A DNA stretch of 64,000 bases, from positions 1 to 64,000 of the forward strand of contig WIXG01000140.1 in NCBI GenBank assembly GCA_009869945.1. The letters are read 5' to 3'. Below are positions 33,255-48,000 of the stretch, piece after piece. The DNA is from Mesaphorura yosii (Eukaryota; Arthropoda; Collembola; Poduromorpha; Tullbergiidae). The position numbers and the translations under genes were made by a program. The notes under the pieces were generated by a model. That model ran no database searches. It had not been told where the DNA came from and saw only the letters and a list, made by a program, of their open reading frames with translations. Every line of letters starts with the position of its first letter. Within the stretch, counting starts at the first letter, position 1.

Positions 33255-35555
33255 AAAACGCTCAACATGAAAAAGCTTTCAGGATTTAATTGGATCAGAT
33301 TTTGAAGCAATGCTAATTGCGATGAAAATTCAATGTAAATTACAGCTTGTTAGTTCTACCTCGCAGCAGGAGAAAGAGCACAATTTTGATGTGTAATTTT
33401 TCCTATTGTTTTCGGTAAAAGCATTTTAATGGCCATGCAATTGCCAATTATGGGATGAGAGATAAGACAGCCGGCTTACGGTTTACGCAGATTTGAAGAC
33501 GGGAAGATTTCTCTGTGCACAGCACAAATTGAAAAATGAGATTCAAATGAGATTTTCACTGCTTTCACTTTTCCTGTTGAAAGAAAATCTGCTATTTGGC
33601 GAGCAGGAATATTGAAACTGCAACACAGCACAGGACAAAATGAGACAAAACGAACGTCGACGGGTGACTGACGCTGGCGTTGTTTGCTGAATGGAACGGA
33701 GCCGAACAATGAGCGAGGGCGAGAGACTCTTGACTCTTTTATATGAACGGAGTAAGTTGCGGTAGCCGTGTCATAGCGTAGCGTTGCTTTCTCCCGTGTC
33801 TCGACTCCTCCACCGTTTGCTTTCGCTTCTCTTCTCGATTCCGGTATTCTCAGTTTCCTCAGGCTGAAACCACTTTGTAATGGCCATGCCAGCGTGGTAT
33901 GCCGTGAAAGTGGAAGCTCGTTGCTTCTTGTTTCTTGCCTTCGGCTGGCAGGTATTTCCCAGTCGCACTTGGTCTTTGTCCCACACGCTTCTGCTTGCAC
34001 ACAGATTTACAGCGTGTCACATCAATGGGTCCGTGATTTACAGCTGCCGATATTGAGATCGGACGTGATTTTCGAGGCTTAAATTTCGAATTTAAGAGTT
34101 GGGCAACTGAAAAATGAGTTTCGCGGTGCGATGCAATGCGATTCATTCTTTGCTTTATCGCAGGAATCAGGCCGTGTCTTTATTGCTCTGCACCACACAG
34201 TACTGCAATCGGATTATCCGAATTTAAACTTGCTATTGCTCGAATGTGGGCGCTGGACAGAGTGCCCCTTTTAATTCCAGTTTGACCCGTACACGAAATG
34301 AAATGAAAACTGGGTCGAGCTGCGCCGATTGAAGTTGGTCAGATTCAATAACAAAGTCATGGCGCGGAATAATTCCATCAAAACACGTCCCGGCGCGAAT
34401 AATTGGTTTTAAATTTAATTGTCTGCACTCTGCGATATCTAGTATGGGAAGCCAAAAGTGGGACAACGTCCATCCTTTCTAATAACGTGAACCCTGTGAT
34501 TTGCTTTCGCAGGTTTGCTAGTTCCAATAAGTCAGGACCAAAAAGCAAACACGACGGAGTGTCGAGCCGTGACTAATTTAATTTTCCTGAGGTAAATAAA
34601 TTTATTCGCCACTGCTGCTCGCATTTGCTGTTGACGCTGCACTTGACACGTGGTGACGTGGCATATTCGAATATTTCACGCTTGGGCTTTTAATTCTGAG
34701 TCCCCACTTCTTTGTGGATTATGGATTCACAAAATCATTCGTATGTTCTGTGTTCGACTTTCCGGTCTTGTCCACGAATTTCCAGATCATTTTTTTCATT
34801 CGAGTCGGGTTTGCATCTGCATTGTTTACATGTGAAGAAGACAAAGTCAATGAAGTCAGTCATTGTGTCAAAATGTCAAGAGAACTTTATGCCGCTACGA
34901 CACACGTGTGCCGAGAAAAACTTAATTAATATGTAAATTAGGCCGCTGGCCGACGCGATCCGCAGATTTCAAGGGCGAAGCTCTGCTCAGACGAGAGCAG
35001 ATTTTGTATCTGCGATTGGTGCATTCACATTATCAGCCTGAACAAATTTCTACTGGCAAACTGCGTGTGTGTGTTTAATTTCTCGGAACTGGCTTTAGAA
35101 ATCAAAAGCCCTCTTGAAAAAACAATTCTCGGCCAACTTTTCTTTCAAGTTGTGCCCGAATAATGTGCGTCATGTGAGTCACGACTATCAAAGTTGGCCA
35201 ACACTTGCAAGTCATCTCAGTTTATATTTCAGTCAGATTTCTCGGGAAATTCGTTGTTACACTTAACTGATTTAATGATCGTCCAACCCAGAGAGAACCA
35301 AGATTCGCTGATATGCACGGGGCACGTGGAGCGAGGGGAAATTGTCGCTGTGAAACCTGAAAGCGAGTGTAGCACTTTCGAAAGATCACGGACACAGCTT
35401 GTTTGAGCAACAATTTCCCGGATGATTTTCCCAGTTTGTCGGGCTCGACGCTCCAAACGCATACACACATATTTTCCGGACCGCACGCGCACGTGCGAAA
35501 TCTTAGTGTGATGTGCAAAGCAATAATAAACGCGTGCAGACTTTGGAACACTTTC

Positions 35556-35561
35556 TTTATT
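35556..35561 (-). terminator. Poly(A) signal (minus strand AATAAA) of the ZP gene
   Basis: TTTATT on the plus strand lies about 440 bases beyond the ZP stop codon. It is a plausible end of the 3' UTR. Confidence 0.4.
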
Positions 35562-36000
35562 TACCAAATCATACAAAATTAAACAATTACAAAGTCACAA
35601 AACGTTTTCAAAAGTCAACTTGACGAGTTGCGAGTGGGTGTCTCTGGTGGGACTTAAACACTAAACACTACCACTACCTACTTTTGCATGCGTCGCCGCA
35701 AATTAGTATGATTAAAGCATTCCAGTAATTCAGGCATGAAGAAGCGTGCAAAAACGTTACGCTGAATGAATGAGGGCATGGCGCAAAGGTCCGGCGCGTG
35801 GCGTGGCAAGGAGAGTCGGCGCGGGAAAAGTCTTCCAAGGTCTTAAAAGTACTAAAAATACAAACAATTCTGACAACCAGAAAAATAAACGTGACATTTT
35901 CTGTCTTTCTCGTTCTTAATAACAAACCGAGCGAGCTACTACAACACGAAGTAGGTATTGGCGCATAAATATTTGGTGTGTCCTAGAAAGGAAACATAGG

Positions 36001-39000
36001 TTAGCACTTATCCATTTGGCGCTGTCGACGGAATGTGCCATAAATCGCAAGTGTGACCATCGTCAGGAGAATTGTGACGGCGACAGCGAGCACAACGCCC
36101 ATCAGCGAAAAGCAGTCTGTGTGACAATTACCTGAAATGAAGAGAAGGGGAGAATGAAAGAATAAAAATGAATGGGCCGGCCGGAAAATTGATATAAAGT
36201 AGAAAGCGTCGATCAGCTTTCTTTCATCTTTCTTCTTTCTATCCTGTGTCGCGTGTCACACGCAAGACGCGAACGCGAGTCAGCAAATATCCCGCATCGC
36301 GTCATTAAATAGCCACTTGCCATAAACAGCAGCGGATCCGCTTCCCTCGAATCCGGGCATGTCATCTGGGCCCACGACGTGCACGACGCGACGGAGTCTC
36401 AGCGACTCGGAGGCCACTGGCACGCCAGTGCCTCCAGTTTGGTTGTAGTTGGCTGACCGTCTGGCCCTGCTGCCGCCGCCGCTGCTGCTGTGCTTGGCAC
36501 TGATGCTATTCCGCTTCACGCTGCTTCGCTTCGACGTGGCTTTCGACAGCCGTGACTCCGCCGCTCCTGCTTCTGTCGACGACTCGGTCGTTGGTCCGGC
36601 CGTCGTGCTCGTTCCGGCCATACGAAGCTCCTGCTCAACAACAGGAACATAAAGCTAGAAATAAACAAGTTGAGACAGACTAAATGGTAATTAATGTTGC
36701 AATTTGTTAGACTGGAGAAACTAGAGATTAGGAGCCTACTTCTGTGTGGTCCGGACACTCTTCGCATTCGCCCTTGCAGAGGCTCACCGTGCACTCGAGA
36801 AACAAATCCATCACGTCCGGAAACTTGAATGCCTACAAATCATTCGGAACGGGAAGTCAGGTCAGTCAAGCACCGTGCGTGCACATTTTAAGAGCTCCAG
36901 AAGAAGTAGTAGAAGTTTCTCATGGTCTTACCGCCAAGTAGGCGTACGCGAGCACGGTCGTGCTGGTCTTCTGCTTGAGCCATCCTCCCATCAACTTCGG
37001 CTTAACTGCGCAGCCATGGCTAAGAACACAACAATAAATCATGTTTCATTCCTGGAAGATACGCGTGTACAGCGTACACGTCAGGTACCCCTTCCAGTGA
37101 AAGCAGTACGAGTAACGGGCACGAGTAAAACAAGGGAGACGGGAAGGAAGAGAATTCAATTAATCAACTCGAAGCGTTCATTCGAAGCACGAAATCAGAA
37201 ATCGCTCAAATGACGAGTCGTGGAATCATAAATTGAGAAAATTGGTTCGGAGTATTTTGAAATAGAATACGGCGAAGGCGTGTATTGCATCTTAATTAAA
37301 AATCTCGACTGGATTTACTTGTCACTGAGCACAATTCGGTTCGCTGGCGTTCCGTCCGTTGCTACGCAGTTCCTGGAAGACGAGAGCCAAACGAGAGATC
37401 GGGGTTAGGTCAGGTTATTATGTATTCTTATGTAGAATAAGGCCTTGGCTTGGCTTCTAAGATTTAATTAACTAGCAGCTATCTTTGTCTTTGCTTTGCC
37501 TCGACTTACCTGACAAGCAGATCGAAGGCGGTGTCGCCTTGGACGGTGACAACGGCTGTCAGCATTTCGCCGATGCGGACGAGTCCTTGGACTGTTTGTG
37601 CGCGTGGACCTCTTCCTGACTGTAATGAGAAGTAATTAGATTCAAGATTCCCGTACAGTAGTACAGCGCTGGTTAAATTCTTCCACGATTATGCACCGAC
37701 CTTAGCATTTCATGCATGAAAGATCAAATTATCTTTTCTTTTGCATTGCATCACTTCAATGCCAGCGTGTGGCTTACATTTACATCCTCATAAGAGAAAA
37801 CGACTATTAACACTGGACAGGGCAATGGACATTTTAATCTTCAGATCAAGGACCCTGGTCGACAGGACTTTCATTGTATACCTAAGCTTAATAGTTAATG
37901 GAAGGTTGATAAAAGAAACGAGAATTTAATTCCAGAGTCGTGCTCTTTGCGTGCTTTGTCGGGTGGTCGGTTTACTTTACACTTGCGCATTTCATAGTGC
38001 AGCGCAATGGTGGATTATGTCTCTGGCTCAGTGATTCAGTGATGGAGCTTTAGCTAACACACGCTTTGAACTGCGTAAACAAATCTGTGTACTTAAGAGC
38101 CAAGCCTATGAGCCAGCCAGTCATGTATCACATTTCCTGGATTTTCAAGGCAGCGGCAGCAGGGAATATTAAATCCCCGGTTCATTCGCCCTTGACGACG
38201 GCGGCGTGGGCATTTAATTATGCTGCACAATAACAGCAATGCACAATGGACAGTGCATGAAATGGGAACCGTGAAGCGTAAATACGCAGTGCAACCTGTG
38301 TACTGTGAAATTCGCAAAATATGCGAAATGCGAGATTAATATGACTTTCTCTTCTCTCGTATTTCATAATTCAGAGTGCAGACTCCCTCAATTTCACCTT
38401 CAGCTTATTTGTTGATGCAAAAATTGCAGATGAAAGTAAATAAAATCAGGCCGTATTTCATATTTCCGCGCAGCGTGTGCAAGTTAACGTTCGTGCACCA
38501 ATTTCTATATTTCTAAATGTCAAATGCTGTTGCTACCTCCTGCCTTCTTCCTTTGATTAAACTCGGCGTCTATGCGGCCGTCTGTCGAGTGCTCTGCTCA
38601 CTCTGCGTTAAACTGTTTCGCTTTGCTGCGCTGCTCTTTAAAAGGACCTCTGCCTCCACTCCACCGACTTTTATCGACATCGATCGACAATTGGATTACG
38701 CGCGCTTCTACTCGCGAGTCGCCATTTTCCTTTGGCCTTTGCCAATTTCCACACCCGCAACCAATCCGAAATTTTGCCAAGGCTTCTGCTGGCACCTGAC
38801 TCAATTTAAACTTTTTGTTAATTCCTTTTTGAAGAGGAACCCTCCATTTAAGATTTAACCGTGCGTTATAATTACATTTCCAGGAAAACGCGGCGTGTTC
38901 AAGTGTGAACTAAAACTAGGGGAAAGTGGGAAGGAAAATTACAAGCTGCGAATCAGCAGACTGCCTGGTTTGATTTCACTCCCACGCACGCGCACTTTGT

Positions 39001-42000
39001 GCTCAGGGCCTTGGAAATGAATCCGGATTAATTTGTGGTGTCGGCTTCCGCATTGCGTTGGCTGACGGAGGATTTGCTCCCATTAAAAGCAAGTTAGTAA
39101 GGGAGTGCGAAAGTAAGCCCAGAAATGAAAAGGATTCAATTTTCTGGCAGAACCTCGGGCTGGCCAATCTCTTCCGGAAGCTGGAGCGTTTCTTGGAAAG
39201 TGAATTAATGCTTAATGCATTTGCAGGTTTGACCTTTCAGAACCCCAATCGAAGGTCAAAACTGTCAAACCACACCTTGAAATTTATTCTTAACCCATTC
39301 GCAAAGGAAACTTGTTAGTCAATTCAACTCACTGCCTCCAAATACAGACCCAATTTCGAGTTTACAGGACGCGTTTCGAAAGAACGACAATGACAGCACA
39401 CAGCAGTAAAAATAGTCTGTCTGACAATACATCACATCAAGAACGCATGATTGGTTTTCAGTCCACACGGGGGCCACAATAAATTGGCAATTAGGCGATT
39501 CTTTGTTCTGAGCTCCAAAATTAGAATTGAGAAATTGGTCCAGAAACATGTAACATTAATTAAATGCTAAATGCTGACTAGACTAAATGCTAAAGCTTTT
39601 TTTACGAGGCGAGTCGAGGTGAAACTCGTGCGGTTTAGCCAAGCGTGCAACTGCAATGATTAAGCTCGAGGACATTGTGTAGGAGGAATTTCACTTGAAT
39701 CGGAGCCGGCCGCCTGACCCAATTCCTGGATTGGATGAAGTGTGCTTATGCTTATCCACTTCAAGCGAGCGGGTGAAGGCGCGGGTGTCCGATTTTGAAT
39801 TCTGCGAGGGTCGCCCGACCTTGGAGTTGTTATTGCAAAAGTGGAAGGCTCAGGCGAGATCAAAGCGAAACTTCCACATCCGCGATTCGCAATTCGTGAT
39901 TGTGATTTGCATCCGACCGATCGCATCAACATGCAAAAGTAATAGCAATAATCAAAGGAGGACAGATCTAAGCTTTGCTTTTGCTTACGCAAGCAGGCAG
40001 GCGCAAGTGAAGTGGAGATCAAATGCAGAGTGTTCTCGAAGCAATGAGCATAAAAAGTGGAGTGATCGAATATCGGAGTTTCTGGCATTGTCATGTCATA
40101 TGAGGAGTGTCAACAGCCAAGTCAGAGATTCTGTCGGAGATGATAGCGAGCTGTTGCCTGCTTTGTGTTCCTTTGCTGCTTGGTTGGCTGCCTGGCGCTG
40201 CGCTGGTAGAGCGGAGCGCTCAACAGGTGCAGCCGTGAGCGAGAGCAGTGAGGAGGAAAGGAAAAACACAAACACAGTTCGGTTCGGGTAAGCGGGCAAT
40301 TTCTGCCGGTGAGTTTCCACAGGCAGGTACGGCACAGCACGACAAAGACAAAAATGATATTATGCACGCATATATTATGAACATGATTGAGAGTGGCAGT
40401 AATTACATAACAGTAACGTTCGCTTCCCGCTTGTGTTTGTGTTTCGCAAAAGCGAAAATTTCGAAAAGCCAATCTCAGGAAAAGCACTTTTTAAATGCAT
40501 GTGCTCAGCACACGGATGGAACGTGAATCTTACAACGCGAAGGTAAGGTGAATGAATGGGCCGACTGGAGTCAAAAATTTAAAAATTCTTTCTTCATAAT
40601 TCACGATTCACGACCGACTCGCGAATTCATTGATCGAGTAATCAAACTTTCTTTGATGCTTCAAATCTTTGCAGGTGCGATTATTGAGGAAAGGCAATGA
40701 CTGACTGAATCACAAGCGCAAGACAAGGAAATGTCCATGGCAATGGAAGTCACAAGTTCGTGCGGCAAGGTCGAAATGCTTGTGACGATTTGTTCCACTT
40801 TCTGTACGTATGTTTACTGCCTGTCAAGTCAGACAACCCACTCCACGACGCACGCACGCACTCCAAAGTATAGTCACACGGCAACTGCAGTGACAAATTT
40901 CGAAGAGCCCACGTAAAAGTATTGGTTTCGGTCTAAATATGGAATATTGGACAAGTGTACTCTGCCAGCAGCAGCAGGAAGAGTAATTCAAGCAGTTTCG
41001 TACCCTACCGTACCCACTCGGCGTCTAATTAAATTCCACAGTAATTAATTCCGATCCTCCTCCGACTCAATTCTTAATTTATACTCCATCGGTTAAAGTC
41101 AAAGTGGGAAAAACCCGGACGTCTTTGGCATTGGTAGTGGCTTTCCACGAATTTGGCAGGCAAGACGCGTGGTCGCAATTCTGTTTTCATGCTAAGCCAC
41201 GAAAAGCGTGCAGAATTCGCATTGACTTTCTGACTCGCGACAATGCCAATCTTAGCATTCGCATTAACACAACACTCAACGCTCAGCACGAGATGAGACG
41301 ATATTTGACATTCTTGTTGTTGATGAAATGGAAATAATCCGAATACAAGCACGAAAATAAACACTAGGCTCTTGTTTCACAACGTGCCGTGATCAAAATA
41401 GGATCAAATCAGCACAGCACTCGGATCACTTTTTATACAGGCAGGCGCAGTGCAGTGCATTGCAAATGGCAATGGCACAGTAATTTAATGCGTTCAACTT
41501 TCATTTCCATCTGTAAATCTGCCAATCTGCATAATGTCATCGTCACTGCGATCATTACTCATGCCGTGCCATGCATTATTCGTGCATTATTCATCTGCAT
41601 CGGTGAGATTCAATAAACTAGAAGAGGGATTTAGATAAAGATGAGATCGTCTTCGACCGACTCCTTTTCTCATATCTCCTTCTCTACTTTTGTCCTGTCA
41701 GCCACACAATAACACATCTCATAACGCATAAGATCGTTACAATCAGTGAATGTGGGCAGAGGTAGACAGACGTGGACATTGACTTTGCGTGTCTTACATG
41801 GACGAAACATGAAGGATTCCAAAACCTTGACAATGCAGTGCAAATCATTTTTCTGTAACGCAATACAGAGATGAAGACTCGACAGGCTGAACCGCACCTC
41901 CGCGCAGCGCTGTAGCGCACCGCATCTCCTTTCTAATTATTTATTATCAAAGATGACTCGGTTCGGCTCTCCTGCACTGTGTCTTGATAGTCTTGAAAAG

Positions 42001-45000
42001 GGAAAGTGGCTTACGTGTAATACGGTTTCGATGATAAATGAAATGGATTCGCGTATGCGTACGCGTTGATTGAAGAAGAAAAGAGAGAATTTATGCGCGC
42101 ATCATTAAGAGAAGAGGAAAGAAGATCGGATCTCCCACTGTAATTATGTTACGGTAATACCCAACCCAATGTGGCATGCGGCTGCGATTGATCTCCGTAC
42201 GTACAGCACAGCACAGCACACAAGACAATGCGAGATAGCCAGGTTTCTGCTCTCCAAGTTTTATTACGCTCATAATTCCCTGCACTGCATTCGTCTTGTT
42301 GCTTCTGTCTCCCTTTCGTGAATGACAATGCATTTACTACAATGCATTTAAGGTAAGGCAGAAGATTTAAAGAAGATTCGCAGCGAGCTATGAATAGAAA
42401 TTGACAGGACGAAACCCCGAAACGAATGAAGAAATCCCGAACGCGCCACGACGCGCGCGGAAAGTTTCCGTTCACTTTTCCAATTCTACGTCGTACAATT
42501 TCGTATTTAGAATTTGGACGGCTGGCTTTCATTTTATTGGCAACACAAAAGAAGGGCTTTTCGCTTGATGTTTCACGAAGCCAGCAGTATATAGCATCAG
42601 CCTTGATCTTGTCACGCCTGTCTTTCGATCCATTCATATTCATGGAGGAATACATATTTGGGAAAGGCAAATTGCAAATGGGAAGGTTGTGCGAATCGCG
42701 AGTTGGAAAATTCTATTCTTGGAGCACCTTTCAGCCCGCCATTCTTTTGTCTCGTCTCCCTTGGCAAATATAAAGACTCCTTTGACAGAGGTTTCCATCC
42801 ATTTGATTTTAAACTCTGGCATTTAAGGCAGCCCACTCGAATTGAAATCCCGCAACCCGAAATAGAACGATCAGGTAATAATAGAACCGGGTGGTCGTCG
42901 CGCGTCTGATCGACATTAAATTGAGTGGGCTAGAAATAAAACTTTTGCGACGCAATAACATGAATTTTGAGGATTGTAAGAGAAAAGTTGCAGTGTAAAG
43001 TTTTCAAATTAAACGGGCTAACGAGAGTGCATGCAGTTTTGGGGGAAATGCACGTGAACTTGGCCCCTCGTTCATTCATTGTTTCAATCGGCGCGGCGGT
43101 GCTGACTTGCCGTGAGTGAATGAGACCAGCCAATTCGCAATCAAAACTGTGGTTTCCATACACAGAAAAAGTTTTAAAGCTTGAGTTTGTAGTGTTTGAG
43201 CTTGTTCGAAATTTCAGCTCGTACTGAATGAAAAGCTCTCATTTCGTTAATGGCCACTTGAGCGGAATTGCGGAATGCGAGCGCAGCGCAGTGCACAAAT
43301 GTCCAATCAAACAAGCTACAAATCAATACAGGACAAGGTTCAACTATTTTTGTGCCTTGTAGCTTGCAGTGCAAATCAGATACATCACAAATCTGAATCG
43401 TGAGTTGTGAATTGTGAATGGGCCTCATTTGAGAATCACCGTAATTTGTAAGGAAAATACTAACAAATGACTAGGCTCATGACTCGGCCGACTCGTAAGC
43501 CGACACGACAATGGAGAATTCAACATTCAGCATTCAGATTCACGATATGAAGAGGACGAAAGCGAGAGGCACAATTACCTAACAAGATTAAATAAGGCAA
43601 GGCGAGGGAAATGTGCGCAAGACTCAAGTAGGCGAGCACTGTGAAGCAACAAAGTCGTGAAGTGAGTCGTGTCTTCTTCAAAAGCGTGAGTAATTTCGCA
43701 GATAAAGTGCCCAATTTACCAAACAGCAAACAAGCGGTGTGGCATCATCTCGAGAGAGAAAGAAGCAAAGCACAACAATCGGACGTAATTTGATTGCATT
43801 ATGCAGAAAAATGCTAAGTCAAACCACGGCCGCCTGTTGCAAATATTTATTTGCACATGCAAATGCGAATGTGAATTCTGCATGCATGCGTGTGACCACA
43901 ATGCAACAGCAAAAGAAAAGGGATTTCGACCACTTCAGAAGCGCCACTACTTAAAATAGCTGCTGGTTTATGAGCACAATAAATAATTGTCATGTTTCGA
44001 ATCGTGAGAAGACGGACGGACAGGCAGGCAGGCAGCAAGAAATTTACATAATCACATTTCCGAGAGGAATTATTCTCTATTTTCCTTTTATTCTGTTGTG
44101 ACCATTCTGACACACGTGTTTGAATGGGAATGATTAATGCAATGCGCCAAGTGATCTTCTTAATGCATTATGCATTGTATCAACTGTTTTTAAGGAGGTG
44201 AGCTCTTTTCTCTTGCGAAAGATGAGACTGCAAACTTCAAATGCCTGCGACTGTGCCCGCGTTATTCATCTTACCTGAATCTCCAACGCCACGGACGCCG
44301 TGTCTCCGCTGAAAGTGAGCAGTTTCTGGTCCAAGATGTTGACGCTCAACGGGAAAGACACAGTTTGCTCAAGTTTGCCTGCAGAGCGCACGGAAAAGAA
44401 TACAGAAATGCATGAGGAAGAGGCACAATTCAGGTACAATCAAATCAGACACAATTCAACATGATTTGGGCGTGTCGCATTCCGATTCCTCAATGCGTGT
44501 ATAACAAACAATTGCCGTCATCACCGTCTTCGCGTCGTCATCATAAAATTCGTAAATTCGTATCTTACTCGTGGCTGTATTCGTATTTGTCTTTTACCTT
44601 CCCAGAGACAGTGAATCTTCCTGGCCGCGTCCCAGAGCTCCTGCACGCCGGGCTCGGCGATGATGACGAGAAGCCCCTCCACGTACGCCTCCCCGCCGTT
44701 GTTGAGCCCCGCGTCGACGAAGGTGACGCCACACTCGCCCGTCGTCAGGTCGAACTGGTACATCTTCTGACCCGAGTTGGGCGTCACGAAACGGCAGCTC
44801 GGGTCCGCGTAGTGTCCCTGAATAACAAATAGCGAATAGCAAACACGTTAATTAATGGCTCATTGTTCGCATTTCGACTTTCAGGCCAAGCAATTAATCA
44901 GCGAATCTTAACTTGCCTTTTATCACTAAATCTAAATCTGAGTGGGTGTCAGACTATTTACTTTCGTCTGAACTTCGAACCCGATATCAGACCTTCAAAT

Positions 45001-48000
45001 CAGCCTATCACGTCCACACTTTCATAATACACGAACGACGAATCTCACCTTTGCGTACACGACGCCATTAAATTCCTGGTCGAAGGTGATTCGCACAGTC
45101 ATTCGCTCCTTCCCGCACGCGACGTCGATCCCCTCGATCATTGGCGTGCGGAGCGGGTGGAACTCGTCTGCCAGCGCCGTCACGTCCGTTGCGCCGACAG
45201 ACTCGTCCATGCCTACGTTGGCGCTGGAGCCTTTTGTGGACGAAGGCACAGGCGCGGGCACGGCTCCGGGACCGGCTACAGTTGGTTTGGCGTGGGCAGA
45301 GTCGGACATCGTTTGCAGCGTCACAGTCACCTGCGTCGAGAAGGATCACAAGTTTATTCAAAGACAGCGATCAACATTAACAAATTCGCGCGAAAAAATA
45401 GCCGTTGCATTTCCCTTTCCAAATGTGGCGCCGGAAAACGGACCTTATTTGTACCTTTCCCGTGAATTAAAAGCAGCAATGCAAGTAGCAAGTAGTCATC
45501 ATTTTTAATTAATCATCAATTGTGCAGACGCGGACTTGAGAGACATGCGCTGGCTGTGCCTGTGATTTTGGTGCTCAATCTACATGCTGTGCTGCTGCTG
45601 CTGATGCCAATTATTTCGATACGTGAGGAGGAATTAGCACGATGCTCGATGAATGGACACAAAATGAGAGATTAAGCCGGCCGGGTTCATTACAGCAGAA
45701 TACGAACATTGACTGACTTCTCTTACGAACGGCAGGTAACAATAGCTCCAAGAAAACAATGCATCGTAAAAGGCAGACGCAGTCGCAGTGTTCTTGTTCT
45801 TGTATCGATAATCAAATTTAATAAGACGTAGGCGGGCGTGTGTTGTGGTTTCGTTTCACTGCGTTGTGCTGCGCTGTTGTCCCACTGACTTATGAAAAAT
45901 GATTACGACGTACGCGTACAACAAGGATGAGGATGATACCGGCAGAGTCATTAATAATAATCTTCTCTCCTGCCTGTTTTAGGCTAAATGTGCGCATTAA
46001 CGTTATTAAATTGTGAAGTGTGCTGAATAGCAGAAACAGAATCAGACCGATGTTGCTGCTGGTACGGGCGCGATTTTTTGCGTATGTGTTTGTGTGAAAT
46101 CTTTTCACTTTTTCTTTTAATTATCGTGCTCTTGACAGACCTGACAAACGCATATCGCATGCACTTTGCTGTTTGCTATTTTTTGTAGTCATCTTCAATA
46201 AAAAGCTAAACAATGGAAAAACACCGCAAATTAACTCAGTAGTGAGCCGACAGGGATCAAGTTACTGAATTTCATGCGGCGAACTGAGGAAGAACAGAGC
46301 CGAAAGTTAATTTGCCAAGCGGAAAAGTTTGCTGCTTGAAATCGACTCGAGTCTCGAGTGCCCTTGAGATCATGATCTCCAAAATTCCGCGGCGTAATTT
46401 CCAATTAAACGGGAGCTCTAAAGCTGATGAGGCTTGGGGTGGATTAAAATCTATTTTCGGTTCAGAAACCGTAGTGCGTTGAGGTTGAATGTTGAAATGC
46501 GGCTATGTGGCTGCGGCATGAAGAATGTCAATGACTTCTTGCTGCGAGCGCATTCAGGAAGAAGCCTCCTAAAACCCTCGTCTCACTTTCACTCTAATGA
46601 CAGTCGTAAAAGTAACGTAAACCGTAAACGTACGGAGAGAAGGTAATTTGCAATTCAGCAAGTAAGCGAGAGGTAATAAAACTGAAACCAAAATTGAAAT
46701 GAGGTTGAGTTAAATGCGGCTTTAAAATTAAACACAATGCTAGGGCTGCTCTCATGCCTCATGCCGTTTGCATTTAGAGTCATTAAATCAAATCGTCCTC
46801 AACTCTACACTGCGACTCAAATCGAACGACCCGTGAAGTCGTCAGTTCAACTTTCTTCTCGTTAACGCGTGCACGGTCCAATCAACATGAGCATCAACAA
46901 TAATGCGAAGGTTCATCCGACGTTTTCACATCGAGTAGAAAATGCATGACAGAATTCGTCCGTTCTTTGACCATTTCATGAAGACATGACATGAACTGTG
47001 TTCCGCATACACTGCTCGTGACATTTTGACACTGCGTTGTTAAACTTTCATGTGGCCAGCGCATTTGCAGAAACAAATGCGAAGTGCGAAATGCACGCCG
47101 CGCGTGTCGTATCGTCGTTTGGCATTTGACAAGTCCGAATTCACATTCGGATTTGCATGTGCAAGGGAATGATTCCGGAGCCGAAATCGAAAGGACAATT
47201 TATGATTGTGGATTGTGTCATCTGCCAAATTGTTGCAGCTGCAGACAGGCGTCCAATTTCATATACTACTTTACGCTTATTTTATTGTGGTAGATTCTCA
47301 AACCGCCATTCATTTCACTCCACTTTTGAGGAAATACACCAAGACGTCTAAAAGTATTTTTGCAGTAGTGCATTAATGACTCATTCAATTAAACGTTTCT
47401 TGACTCTCGAAAATAAAGACTATCTTAAGTGAATGTTAAATGCAAAGCCTTGTGTTTAGATTTCCGTTTCTCATTGACGGCACTAAAATTCGATGACGGG
47501 AGATTCGAGAAAGGAGATTTTACAATAAAATTCAAATGCGAATGCAGCAAGTTTCTAGGAATTTTATTTTGGGCCCTTCACATTTCGTGTTTCGACAGAA
47601 TCGAGAGAATCTACAGGCGTGATAAATGCGAAATGATTCTCGTCTGGGGTGAAAGACGACAGAACCAGCAATTCTTCTACTCGAAGATGAAATACTCATG
47701 AACTCATCTTGCGTCACAGCGCATTAGCACGAAATGTGTGAAATAATAGCATTCAGCATTCTTATTACAGAAATACAAAAGTATTTTCAAGTGCGTGCTA
47801 AAATGAAGTCCGGGCCGTGTTTACTTTTCCGTGGTTTGTCGCTGCGAATCAACTTTTGTGACGTGACGGAAGAGCGTCGATGAACAAACAAGCAACGGAT
47901 TCGGAAAAGAACAAGCAGAATTCCAGAATGAAGACTGATTTGGTATTTTTGTAACAAAATCAAATCTTGTGCGTACATGACAAAAGAAATATTTATGAAC

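Larger units (their letters stand above)
30417..36000. other. Intergenic: ETHR 5' side and ZP gene 3' UTR
   Basis: No coding exon recognised in about 5.6 kb. A donor-like GAAAGTAAGT on the minus strand near 30590-30598 could end a non-coding first exon of ETHR. The rightmost 450 bases are probably the 3' UTR of the ZP gene. The remaining open frames are short and domain-free. Confidence 0.5.

Noticed and set aside
39695-40291. 198-codon plus-strand open frame in the 6.6 kb ZP intron
   Set aside because: Biased to Arg/Ser/Cys as expected from the reiterated words there; no domain and no conserved motif.
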